Source: Linnemannia hyalina
Lineage: Eukaryota > Mortierellomycota > Mortierellomycetes > Mortierellales > Mortierellaceae
Direction: 5' to 3'
Assembly (NCBI GenBank): GCA_019671135.1
Contig: JAHRHY010000010.1
Coordinates: 1,488,001 to 1,552,000 of the forward strand
DNA: 64,000 bases
A program made the translations under genes and the position numbers. Every line of letters begins with the position of its first letter. The stretch's first letter is position 1. The notes under the pieces are model-generated. The model was not told the DNA's origin, ran no database searches, and saw only the letters and a program-made list of their open reading frames with translations. Of this stretch, positions 1 through 11,190 are shown piece by piece.

Positions 1-341
1 ACGCGTTCAGTCAAGAACAAGTAGATGACAACCTTAGAGGACGCGTAGAGGACAATGCAGACAAGGATAGAGAGTGTACAGGAGGTCTGGTTCCTGTTGT
101 TGGTCTGGACCAGCATTGCGGCAACGACAGAGAAGAGCCAAGAGAGGAAGTAGAGCATGATGACGAGCCCTCGGGCATAGTTGATGCTGCCTATCCGGGT
201 CCCTGCGGTCTTGCGCCCAAAGAGGAGGGACATGACGGAGATGCAGAGGAGGGAGATGAAGAGGGAGGCGATTTCGACTTTCTCTGGTTGGTAGATGTTC
301 TTGTCGTCGTCAAAGTGCGTCGTCGGAGGTAGTGGATCCAT
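1..341 (-). CDS. Multi-pass membrane protein, 5' part only (runs off window edge)
   Basis: A minus-strand frame opens at an ATG whose complement lies at 339-341 and stays open to base 1, giving 113 codons. The product begins MDPLPPTTHFDDDKNIYQPE and then shows three hydrophobic segments: one around ASLFISLLCISVMSLLF, one around LVIMLYFLSWLFSVVAAML, and one around LSILVCIVLYASSKVVIYLF. A short soluble N-terminus followed by closely spaced helices with Asn/Cys-containing loops is typical of a fungal polytopic membrane protein, possibly receptor-like. The start is chosen because it is the first ATG of this frame and the upstream DNA is a pyrimidine-rich leader with no coding character. I do not recognise the family, and it is not obviously homologous to the two seven-TM proteins at 46-62 kb. 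The C-terminal part is outside the window. Confidence 0.7.
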   Translation of the reverse strand, partial: MDPLPPTTHFDDDKNIYQPEKVEIASLFISLLCISVMSLLFGRKTAGTRIGSINYARGLVIMLYFLSWLFSVVAAMLVQTNNRNQTSCTLSILVCIVLYASSKVVIYLFLTER

Positions 342-2577
342 TTTGGTTCTGTGAAGGCTTGTGTGCGGAGAGGAATATCGAGTGGTGTTGTTGCTGGCGA
401 AGACGGCGATGAGTTGAGAAGGAGGAAGAGGAGGGAAATGGGAGCTTGTTTGTGGGAACTCCTGAAAAAAAAAATATGAAAAGCCGTTGGGAGTTGTATG
501 CAGAAGGAGAGTGAGAGGCGGTCAGGAGGAAGGATTGCAGTGTTGAATGAGAGTTGTCCTGGTGAAAGTGATGACCGAGAGAAGGATGGATGGAGAGAAG
601 GAGAGAGGAATGCAAAGTTGGATGAGATAATGTACAGGCGAGAGTGAATGAGCGAGTTGATGAGGGGGAGTGGAGATCAAAAAAGATAAAAGACAAGAGA
701 AACGAAACGACGGAAAAGAGGATGAAGACGAAGGTACAAGGAAAGAAAAGATACAAAAACAGGGGAGGGGGGGGGGGACAAGATGACGAAGACAAGGGTG
801 GGCGCTAGTGTAGGTTGCGGAGTAGAATAGAAGTAAGAGGTGCGGGGGTACCTCAGCCAGTTCGCAATAATAAGTCAAGAGCCCTTTTCGTTTTATTATT
901 CTTTTCTTTTCTTAAGAACAAAACATAACTAGGACAGCAAACAACAGATGGGTTGGACATTGTTGACAATTGCTTGCTTGCTGAAAGCGAAAGAGATTGA
1001 TCGAAGTACAGAGAAGACGAAACATTTTTCTCAACCCTTTCCTTCTTCCTCGACACCTCACCTCGCATTGACGAGAGGAGCAACCCCCTTTCCTAATGCA
1101 CAGGTCGATCAAAACATAAACAAAAACCCCAAACAGGGGAGCGTAAGGCGAGGATTGTAGAGGATTGCACCAATATTTTGCTGTCGATCGAAGGGCTGAA
1201 AAAAGAAGGGGGTTGAAGTTGTGTAGTTGGAGTGAAGGCCAAGGTGGGGTGGGGTAGGGGTTGAACAAGGGTTACAAAAGAGTGTCGGGCCTTTGGTGTG
1301 GTCACACACACGCATTAAAGCGCATTGCAACGATTCCCTGGTTTTTTATCACTCGATTTCCCCCTGAACGCCCAATGCCACGATACCACGATTAGAGAGT
1401 ATAAAGGAACCAGTTTGTACATGTGCTGGTTTGTAGACGGAGGATTAAGCTGGTTCGTTGTCGACTGTTGTGCCTAACGTGACAACGACACGAAAGAGGA
1501 TGATAGGGGGTATTCAACTAAGTCTACTAGAAACAGTGAGAATTGGACGCTGACAGATGGAGGAGGGGCAGACACGCGGGTGGAGAGAGGACGGAGAACA
1601 ACCCCAGCCTCTATCAACGCACTTTTATCAAAACAATAACCACGCCAGCGTGTTCCTTTTAGGTTCTGTTTAGCATTCATTTTTTTTCATTTTTTTCATT
1701 TGTATGAAAAGAAAAAACCAAAAGCAAGAGCATTCGCATCCATGTTGAATAGATTCTCCGCCCCGAGACCAACAAGGTGCTAAAGATACATGTCGTTTCT
1801 ATCAGTTCATATCAGTCCTTCTCCGTCTCATCCACTGACCAAAATGGATGCCCCATGTCACAGCTCCTGCTCTGACTTTCATTTCAAAAACCTTAGGACA
1901 CCCCATGCATGCAAACATGCGCAATCGATACAAACAATGGAGAAAGAGAGCTTGTCCATCTCACCAAAAAAAGGGCACGCAGTCTGTATCCTTCTCCATG
2001 TATGGATGTACCGCTCATCTAATAAAGATCAAGAGGGTCCGTCAAAAAAACATCAAATAAAAAACCAAGGCAGTGTCTGACTGAATATCTGTCTGTCCTG
2101 TTCGTCCTTCATGATGCCGGCTCTCGTTATTTCTTTGCTGGTTTTTTTTTTTGTTTTTGTTTGTTTTGGTTACTTTGTTTGTTTGTTTGTTTGTTTGTTT
2201 TTTTATTATTTTCTATTGACATTTTATGCTTCGGGTGTTGGTAATCCAAATGACAAAACAGATCAACAACAGACAGGAGCCATTTTCAGTGTTGGTGCTG
2301 CCTGCTTTTGAGGGACAGGAATAGAATTTGGCCATCTGTTCCATGTGGAGGCCATGACTTTTTTTGTCTTTTGCATCTGACCCCATCTCCGTTTTAACTG
2401 AACAGAAAAATAAAAACGACAGTATGTGACAATGCTTAAGTTTTTTCTGTCATAATTCATTAGGCACTACAAAAACTGGAAGACGGTAATCGAAATAAAA
2501 TACTCGTCGTGTTTGTGTGTTTCGGGTCAAGTTGTCGCCGAATCTTCATAAACAAACACAAACAAGACCTCGAATTG
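342..2577. other. Intergenic region, no gene seen
   Basis: The part nearest the membrane protein gene (342-830) is purine-rich on the plus strand, so it is a pyrimidine-rich leader for the minus-strand gene. The remainder holds A/T runs and a TTTG microsatellite. Open frames here are rich in S, P, L and F, overlap on both strands and have no recognisable domain, so I call none of them. The right end is the 3' flank of the next minus-strand gene. Confidence 0.6.
2174..2200. repeat. (TTTG)n microsatellite
   Basis: About seven uninterrupted TTTG units, followed by a short T-rich run, within the intergenic region. Confidence 0.85.
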
Positions 2578-5500
2578 CTACACTGCAGCACTACCACTAC
2601 CACTATTCCCACTTCCACCAGCCTTCCAGAAATGAAGCAAGTCTCTATAGGAAGAAGGGCCTTGGACGGGGGTCTTGACAGTCTTGACACTCGTGATTGA
2701 TCCTGCTCCGGATGCCGCTTGGGATTGGAGGGTGTCGAATGTCATGGCTCGTTGCATCGTTTTTGTTACAGTGGTTCCTCCAGTGTGAGTGGGGGTGGTG
2801 GGACTGTTGGCTCCGCTGCCGGCGGCGCTGTTCAGTTTTACGCTGAGCGAGGAGGAGGATAAAGACTTGACGCTGAGGTTGCCGCCACGGCCTGCAGGGC
2901 CTCCAGTGTTGTTGGCAGTGTGCTGTTGGGTGGTCATGGTAGTCGTTGTGGTAGTGGTGGTGACGATGGAGGTAGCAGTCGATTCGGCGGGAGTAGCAGC
3001 AGCAGTGGCGGTAGTGGCCGTGGCCTTGATGGGTTTCAGTGCCGAAAGACTGTTGGAGTCGAAACTAGAGAGGGACACTCTACGACCTCGTGAACCATGG
3101 TCAGACGGTTCTTGATCGCCGCTGTCAAATCCCTTCCTTGTTGGCGTCGAAGACAAGGGGCTGTCGGAGAAGCGCTCTCGGATAGGGGTGGTGGGGACGT
3201 AGGTAGTCTTGGGGATGTACTCAGGGTGGATCGTGCCCATCCGACTGCCAATGACCGTACCACGCTCCAAGGGTGATGCTACTAATGAGGTCTCGCTCCT
3301 GGATGTCTGTGAGGCTGCGGTGGTTGAAATACCGCGGGAGGGTGACCACGAGGGTCTGCTTTGGTGTGAGCTGACGAACCCTTCGAGTGCTGTGGAGACT
3401 CGGCCCATGTTGGTGGTGTTGCTGTTGGGGTAGCTGCTGCTGAGTCCAGAGCTGCTGTTGTCCTTGACGGTCGAATAGTTGGAAGAGGTGTCGAGCATCA
3501 TCAAGGGTGCATTGTCGTCCTGACTCTGACGAGACTGCTGAGTGTCGGTGTAGATACCATTCTCGGCCAGAGTACGACGCCGGGGTCGGGTATATGTCTC
3601 CGCAGGCTTAATATCCGAATCGGAAAAGACCATGGACGTGACAGACCGGTGTGGCGGACTCGAGGGGAAGCCCGAAAAAGTACCCGCATGAGGTGGGATC
3701 CCGTTCTCTTCATCCTGCTGTTGCTGCTGCTGAAGTTGCTGTTGCAAGAGTTGGTACATGCTCTCGGGTCTTGGTCGTCGCGAAGCCAACACCGTCTCCA
3801 AGGCACCAAGTCGACCCTCCATCTTGTCAAAGCACTTTTCCAACCTTGCTGATGTCTGTTCCATGGCTCGAACGCGTTCCTGAACTCGCCCTTCAATCTC
3901 GCTCAGCAGCTTGGAATGCATCTCGGCCTCAATCCGATCGACTCGCTTGCTTATCCGACCATCGACCTCATCCACACTCTGGAACAGCACCAACTTTGCA
4001 TCACGCATCTGGCCCATCAGATCCGTCAACAGCCCATCATTCAGCTCTTGATACCGCATACCCAGCACTTGGAGCTCATGTCGCAGCTCAACAATAGACG
4101 ATGACGTATCGACCAACTCATTCGAGGCACCAACATCACGAGCAGACCCAGCTCTTCGCAGACTGACGATCCCATCACCGACATTACCATTGCTACCACC
4201 CTCGAAGGGTTCGAGGTAGGCACTGGCGCCTTGGCTAGGACCTTGGGGTTCAATGTCGCGGTAGGGTTGCATCGCGGCCGAGATACGAGCCTCCTCGGCA
4301 TTAATGGTGTTCTCTCCGACGCCGTCTCCTGCACGGAGCCCCTGCATGTTGGACTTGTGAGATTTGGCAACCTGATGGACCTTTTGGGCAATCGAGTTGT
4401 GAGCACCATGCAGATCTTTCACCTAAGTAAGGCGAGGAGAAGAGGATACAAAGTGTTAGAGAATAGCTGTTTTGAGTAATTTGCACACAGACACAACATG
4501 CAGATCTCTAGATGTCGTAAGCTGGAATGGTATGTGCTCACATTACCTTGGATTCGATATCGACAAGCTTGTAGGAGACAAGGACTTCCATCTGGTTGAC
4601 GCGCAGATCCAAATCGCCAACCTTTTCGGTGACATGGCTCAGGATCTCTTTCCTCAGTGCCAGAGATCCACCGGGGTTCTGATGGGCAGGAAGAGGACGC
4701 GTCAGTGACTCCATCAGCGACCCAGCGTTGGGTGCTGCATCCCCCGACGAAGCATTGGCCAGTAGCAACTCTGGAGGTGCGCCAGCCAGAGTAGCAGTGT
4801 GCTCCTCCAGCCTCTTGACGCGGTCGAGGAACTTTTGTTCCACCTCTTGGATCGCTTCTTGGATACGCTTGTCTAGGTCCGACTTGACCATGCCGAAAAA
4901 GTTGTCCATCGACTTTTGGGTGTCGGTTCCGAATGATGCCATTGAGTCCGCGCCGGCACCAGCACCGGGGAGGGAAATGGTGTTTTGGTTGGATTTGGAT
5001 GAGGAAGGTAGTGGGGTCGACTCGGCAGACTTGGAGGGGTCCACAGAGTTGGAGAGGGTGGTACCCGAGGCCAGGGCAGCAGCCCCCTCGAGGACACGCT
5101 TCACCTCTAGATCTTGCATGGTGCTCTCGGGCGAGGCTTGAGAGTTACGAAGGGCCTCTTCATCTTTCGAGAGTTTCTGCTGGTCTGCTGTGGATGCGGA
5201 TGAAGAAGTAATGTCGAATCCTGTAACGACCTTCGTGAGAGATGAGGTATTGGAACGAGGTCGTCCGAGCATTAGGGGTGGTCGTGGTCCACGAGGTTTG
5301 CCATTGTCGCTCTGGTTTGTGTTGTTGAAATTGGTCCCCTGCTGGTCAGACAGCAAAGCAGACTGCTGCTGCTCCTCTTGTAGTTTCTGCTTCTCTAGCA
5401 GCTGTTGTTGTTCGAGCTGTTGTTGGAGGTGCAGTTGATGTTGCTTCTCTAGAGTTGACGTACCAAGAGAACCCCTCCCACCCCACGCACCCGCCGACCC

Positions 5501-5983
5501 ATCCCCACTCAATCGATTCAGATACCTCCCACTCCCAAAACTAGGATAACTCGAAGGCTTGGTAAAGGCAGCAGGCTCTTCATCCTCCTCCTCACGGATG
5601 GCATCCAAAAACGGACTCCGCACAGACAACGATCCACTCAACAGCTGAATGCTATGATGGTCCATATCCAACTCACTATACTCATCCTCATCCTCCTCCA
5701 CATCATCGTCATCGTCGTCGTCGTCATCGTCTTCGTAGAGGTGACTATTGTTGCCGTTCTGGTGGTGCCGACGACGTTGACTGAGAGGGTTATAGTCGTC
5801 GTCGTCGCTTTCAGAGATATCGTCGTCATCGTGGACAAGGCCGAGTCCCTCGCCGGAGGCGTTGGGACGACCGTAGTGTTGCCTTAAGAAGCGGTCTTCT
5901 TGGTACTCTTCATCGTCGTCTCCAATGGGAACCGCCTCGAATTGATGGTGGTCCTCGTAGTAGACCGGTGTGCTGTGGTCCAT
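2578..5983 (-). CDS. Large low-complexity / coiled-coil protein of unknown function
   Basis: Two exons are supported: 4547-5983 (ATG complement at 5981-5983) and 2578-4422. They are joined by a 124-nt intron with donor gtaatg and acceptor ttag, phase 0, and the product is 1093 residues. The first exon carries an Asp-rich acidic stretch near residues 60-100, a Gln/Leu/Lys-rich segment near 180-210 (QQQLEQQQLLEKQKLQEEQQ) and a helical region ending in KVGDLDLRVNQMEVLVSYKL. Splicing continues this as ESKVKDLHGAHNSIAQKVHQ, so the intron interrupts one long coiled coil. The second exon continues helical to a Q8 run, then becomes Ser/Thr/Pro-rich with a Thr tract, and ends with a short conserved-looking SSYRDLLHFWKAGGSG tail. 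Coiled coils flanked by disorder suggest a scaffold or cytoskeletal protein, but no catalytic motif is visible and no function is assigned. Confidence 0.75.
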
Positions 5984-6959
5984 ATCTAGTGAGTAATTGC
6001 TTCTCCTGTAAGTGGGGTGTGAAGGATGGGTGGATGTGAGAAGGAAGGACGGGAAAGAAAAAGAGGAGAAGAATAGAGGATGGGGTATGATATTCTGGAA
6101 GGATCGCGTCAGTCAACAGGAAGGTAAGCCTGGGATCTTTGCAACAAACGAAGGCGAAGGAAGGCTGGAAGGAAGGAAGGAAGGAAGAAAGAGTGTGTAT
6201 GTGCGTGTGAGGGCTTCTTGTTGCTGATTTTATTGTTTTGCGAAGAGTGAAGGTCGATCGAGTGTTGTTTGGATGATGATGAAAAAAAGGAAGGGAAGAA
6301 GTGAAAGTAGTGGAAGAAAGAAAGAAAAGAAAGCAAACAGAATGAATGAAAGAAAAAAAAAGAACAACAACAACAACAAGAAGAACAGGTAGCGTTGGAT
6401 GACAATAGAATTCACGCAGAGGGCAGAAATAAAGAAAGGGGGTGAAGGGCATGGTCATTCAACCATGATCCACCCTCCGACTTAGTTTGCTTAGTTCCAC
6501 TCCACTCCTTTGTTGTCTTGTCTACCCCTGTATGCTCCTTTTTTTCTTTCTTTGCTCCTGTCCACCTGAATCGATCGCGAGAGTGTGCAGAACTGCAGGT
6601 ACCTGTGTGTGTCCTCGGGACAACAAAACAGGCACAGACTAAGAGACGGAGAGACAGAGAGTACGCCCTTTGTCGTCGGTCAGTAAGTCAGCCAGTCAGG
6701 CAGTGTTGTGTGTGTCTGTAAAAAAAAGAACAAAAAAGGGGCAAAGCAAAGCAAATCAACTGACAGGGCGGGCATGACGCGTGGGCTAGATACTACTTTT
6801 GCACAGTAGGGGGAATAGGCATACATGCCCACGCGCTCAAACCTTCTTGTGAGTGTGTCACTGTGGATCAACGAAGCAGTCACCACACTTGTTTATTTCT
6901 TGAACGACTCTTGTTTCTGTTTGCATCTCTTAAACAATTCCAACGGACAACAAAACGCC
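5984..6959. promoter_or_regulatory. Shared divergent upstream region
   Basis: This 976-bp interval lies between the starts of two divergent genes (coiled-coil protein on minus, THG1 on plus) and must hold both promoters. Its left half is strongly purine-rich on the plus strand, with GGAA repeats near 6165-6190, so the minus-strand gene has a pyrimidine-rich leader. No reliable TATA or binding site can be named by eye. Confidence 0.5.
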
Positions 6960-8272
6960 ATGGCAAAGTCAAAGTATGAATACGTCAAGGAGTTCGAGAC
7001 GGACGACAGGATGCTCAGGAACGTCTACGTCCTCGTCCGCATCGACGGAAAGGGTTTTCATAAGTAAGCTAATGAACTCATTTCACTCAAAGGACAACTA
7101 CGAGGGAACTCAAGAAACGCCACTAACCATCATCACACAATATCGACTAGGTTCTCACAGACACACGACTTTGCAAAGCCAAACGACGTACGCGGGATCA
7201 ACTTGATGAACCACGCCGCACGATGTGTTATGAACGAACTAGACGACATCCTCCTCGCCTTTGGGGAATCGGACGAATACTCGTTCCTCTTTCGCAAATC
7301 GACCGATCTCTATCAACGACGGGAGTCAAAGATCGTCTCGACCGTCGTCTCACTCTTCACTTCGGCCTATGTCTACTACTGGAATGACTATTTCACGGAT
7401 CTGAAGCGACCCTTATACCCACCTGTCTTCGATGGACGCGCTGTTCTCTACCCTTCAGAGGTCGAGGTCAAGGACTACTTTGCATGGCGTCAGGCTGACA
7501 CTCATATCAACAACCTCTTCAACACCTCCTTCTGGGCTCTTGTCGAGGAGGGTGGCCTTACACCCAAAGCAGCAGAAGCCAGGCTATGTGTAAGTCATGA
7601 GATCTGGATCCGATCCGCTTTACATTTGTTGAGCCGAAGGCAAAACAGGGCCGCAGTAGCATCGTAACTCACCCACCAGTCATAATTATTATATCGATGT
7701 GTGAATAGGGCACTGATTCAAAGGACAAGAACGAGATGCTATTTACAGAGTTCAACACCAACTACAGCAAACTGCCAGCCATGTATAGGAAGGGCAGTGT
7801 CCTCTTGCGGGAACAGATTCTAAAGGACGAGGACAAGGATGCCATCATCCCAACATTACCAGAGACGTTACCAGGATCCAAATCAGCCAAGGTGGTCCCA
7901 GCATTAGATACAGCAACAACAGTACCCGGTTTGCAGAGTGGTCCAGATCCAATCTCAGGATCCGTCTCGGAGGCACCGTCAGGGCAGTCATCACCGATTG
8001 CCGTCGACAGCCCAGTCGTATCACAGGAGACAATTATGCAGGAGGGCAGTAGCACCAGTAGCAGTGAGGGCAAGAAGCGATCCATTGATGCAAACGAAGC
8101 AGAGCGGCATGATGCAGAGGAAGGACCCGCCGCCAAGAAGGAGGCGCCCGCGTTCAAGAGGATGAAAAAGGGCGTTGTCATTGATCATATTGACATTATC
8201 GGCGAGAAGTTCTGGACAGGACGGGGAGCTTATATCCTTGCGCCAGAGAAGAAGAAGAAGCTCCGGCCCTAG
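6960..8272 (+). CDS. THG1: tRNA-His guanylyltransferase
   Basis: Three exons, 6960-7063, 7151-7589 and 7709-8272, with GT-AG introns of 87 and 119 nt encode 368 residues. The enzyme adds the G-1 nucleotide to the 5' end of tRNA-His, in a reversed 3'-5' direction, which histidyl-tRNA synthetase needs for recognition. The product shows RIDGKGFHKF with Asp29 and GESDEYSF with Asp76 and Glu77. These three metal-binding carboxylates fall at the same residue numbers as in characterised family members. The HINNL-type motif appears as ADTHINNLFN. The protein is longer than the usual 240-300 residues because a Ser/Pro/Ala-rich insertion of about 110 residues precedes a C-terminal segment containing VVIDHIDIIGEKFW. 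The start gives MAKSKYEYVKEFET, matching the usual N-terminus. Confidence 0.95.
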
Positions 8273-9064
8273 GAAATAAAAAAAATCATGCGTAAATCGT
8301 ATCCGTTACTACTCCTTCCTCTCGTTTGCTCTTCTGCTTGGGTTTCCATGGACAAACAATTTCTGTGAGCGCAGTAGCAATGTTCGGGATGCCTTCGACG
8401 GACATACAACAGTGAAAAGGAGGATTAGGGATGACAAGGTGAAAGAAACTATCGGTGGTTGTGATAGAGCACAAAGAGATATTTTCTTTTTTCCTTACTG
8501 CGAAACAAACAATGCCACGACTGTCGGATGTGCCTGTTGCTTATTGAACGTGAAGTCATGGCTTGAGCGCCAATGCATACCATCCTATGGTATATGTTGC
8601 ATATGTTTTTATGACATGGTCCGTTGACGTTGATGTTTGTTTGTTTCGTGTGCGGTGTAATGTGAGGTCAGTATTAGGATCTCTCAGCTTTTGTTTGCGC
8701 TCTTTTCTTTCCTTCTTTTCTTTTCTTTCGAATAAAAGTTTCGATTTGTTCCGACTTGGGGTTTGTACTGAAAATAATGGCTGCATGCGCCCCTTTTTTT
8801 CAACCAAAAGGGTACCACCTATTTTGCCACGTCTTTTATTATTACCACACCCAAGGGGTGCAGTACAGCAGCACCGACAATGTAGCTTTTGTTGACTCGA
8901 CTGATGTCATCAGGGAGAAGCCAAGGTGGTTTTTTTGTTTTCCGCCCAATTTTGTTATTACTATCTCTGCCCATTTTCACATTCTACGCTGATTAACGTC
9001 AAGAAACAAATAAACCCTGCCGTCATCCTCTTTCCTTCATCGCCCCTTCTTCTCATTCTCCTTG

Positions 9065-9065
<1 letters not shown>

Positions 9066-9128
<63 letters not shown>
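9066..9128. repeat. (CT)n microsatellite
   Basis: About 31 uninterrupted CT dinucleotides, the longest simple repeat in the window. Confidence 0.95.
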
Positions 9129-9132
<4 letters not shown>

Positions 9133-10502
9133 TTGCTCTCGCCTTTTGTAATGTTGTTGTGTCAAGGAATGATCACCTACTCCTATGATCCTGTCTACGC
9201 GTTGAGGTGAGCAAAAGGGATAATGCTTGACACATACCTATTCCGCACTAATAATGGCAATTTATTGGTCCATTTCTTGAATGAGTGCAGTGCCTCGGAG
9301 GAGAAAGGCAAGTGACCTGGTATGTGCAATATGCATGTCGGATGGGGAAAAGGGAGATGGAGGGTCGAGTGAGAAATACCAGTGCGAGAAGACTGACAGG
9401 AGAGAGGGCAAGCAAGAAAGATGAAATAAAAGGGAAGAGGGTTCGAAGACAGAAAATGTTATGCATCTTCCTTTTCCGAATCCACGCTCTTCTTCGTTGT
9501 TACACCATACTTCCCCTCACTCCTTGTCAACCTCTATCCTCCCTTTTACATTCGCGCTTTTCCCTTCTTTTCCTTTCTTTTCCATCCTTCATCACCCTTT
9601 CCCGTTTATTAACGATAAACAAACGCACAACACACCAAGTAAGGCATCCATCCTTCCATCTATCGTCTTCAGGGTAAAAGCAAAGACTAAGTTTATTAGC
9701 CAAGAGGCGCCGCACCTTGTACCTTACCTGCCCTCACAGATTCACCTAATTATTGTACCTCGACAGCATCCATCTTTCTCCCCTTTGTCTCCTTCTTTCC
9801 CATCGACTACGCTATCTCTCTAATCCCATTTATCTCTCTTTCTGTTCAATATCATTCGAGTGCCTCCTTGCAATTATTTTGTTGTTGTTCTCTTGTTCCC
9901 ATTTTTTTTTATTCGGAAAGGAGACGGAGACTGGGACATACCCACCTTTCATATATCTCCCATGTGTATCTTACTCAACAAAAACAACAAAAGGGTGAGA
10001 GACAGGAAGACAAGGAATGGCGCCAACGAGTAATGAACACCACTTGCTGAACGAACGACGTCCTTTGATCTGTTGTTCGTTATCGCGTGAAAAAGAAGGA
10101 ATGACCCGTAGTACGGATAGGTAACTCGCCAAAGCGTTTGTTGTACTACCTTCTTCCCCAACAACAACAACAACAACACGTCCCTCTTCATTGCGTTTCC
10201 TCTCCTTTTTTCCTTTTGTCTGGTCGAATACACAATACACATTACACACTACACACAGCACAAACCCACAGACGAACAGACACAGCAAACACACGGACAG
10301 TCCCCTCCTTTTCTGTCTGAATTTTATCTTTCTTTCCCTCTCCCCTTCTTCCTCTCGCCTCTTGCTTCTCTCTCTCTCTCTCTCCTTCACCACCCCTCCT
10401 TTATTCCTTCTCAATTACCTTCGTGTTCAAGCACTCACTCTTTATATTCTTCTTCTCGCGCTCACCTCTTTTTTTGTTTTGGTCTTTCCTTCTTTCCTTC
10501 CT

Positions 10503-10534
<32 letters not shown>

Positions 10535-10540
10535 TCCTTC
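10503..10540. repeat. (CTTT)n microsatellite
   Basis: About nine near-perfect CTTT units inside a wider pyrimidine tract (roughly 10480-10550). Confidence 0.85.
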
Positions 10541-11190
10541 TTTTTCGTTTCTCATATAAACCCCTTCTCCTCCTCCTTTCTTCTTTCCTTCTTTCGCTCT
10601 CATCGCCCTTTTTCTTGGTTCCCCCATGGTCGTTGCACATCTGTGTGTACACGCTTGTAAGTAGTTTCCCTTCAACTCAAATTTTAATTCGTGAGAGCAC
10701 CAACAGAGCAACGTGGCACAGGCGCTCACTTTCCTTCGTCGGTTGTTACCTTTGTGTTCCCGTCCTAGTCCTTGATCATTGGACAGTAACACGCATACCA
10801 GGAATCAACCAGGTTTCTAACCCATTGCTTTCTCTTTCTTTCTTCCCGTTGCATCCTCTGCCGTTTTGTCGCCATTCTCTCTCACTTTCATGCGGACATT
10901 CATGCTTCCAACAAAAAAAAAGAGAGAAGAGATCCCTGAAAATACGCGTGCGAAATAGATAGAGATCCCATCCCGCTCTGTCGACATCCCATCTCATCTC
11001 CCTCCCCCATCCATCTATCTATCTTTTTCCCTCTTTTGTACCCCCATTCCTCGCCGAATCAACTATCCCTGCAGCAAACACTATCAAAATACCCTAATCG
11101 ATCCTCCCTAATATACCTTAATACCACCTCCCACAACAACCGCAACTCACACTACCACCATACCACTCACACTACCACCCAACTACAACA

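Larger units (their letters stand above)
8273..11190. other. Intergenic region, no gene seen
   Basis: About 2.9 kb between two plus-strand genes. The left part is A/T-rich 3' flank of THG1. From about 9000 to 11190 the plus strand is pyrimidine-rich with CT and CTTT simple repeats, forming the leader of the next gene. Open frames here are Ser/Leu/Phe-rich translations of those tracts and carry no domain. Confidence 0.6.

Noticed and set aside
310..795. 161-codon minus-strand frame beside the membrane protein
   Set aside because: It lies in a polypyrimidine tract, overlaps the better frame starting at 341 and has no domain.
10423..10962. 179-codon plus-strand frame
   Set aside because: It is built from CTTT microsatellite sequence, with Ser/Leu/Phe runs only.
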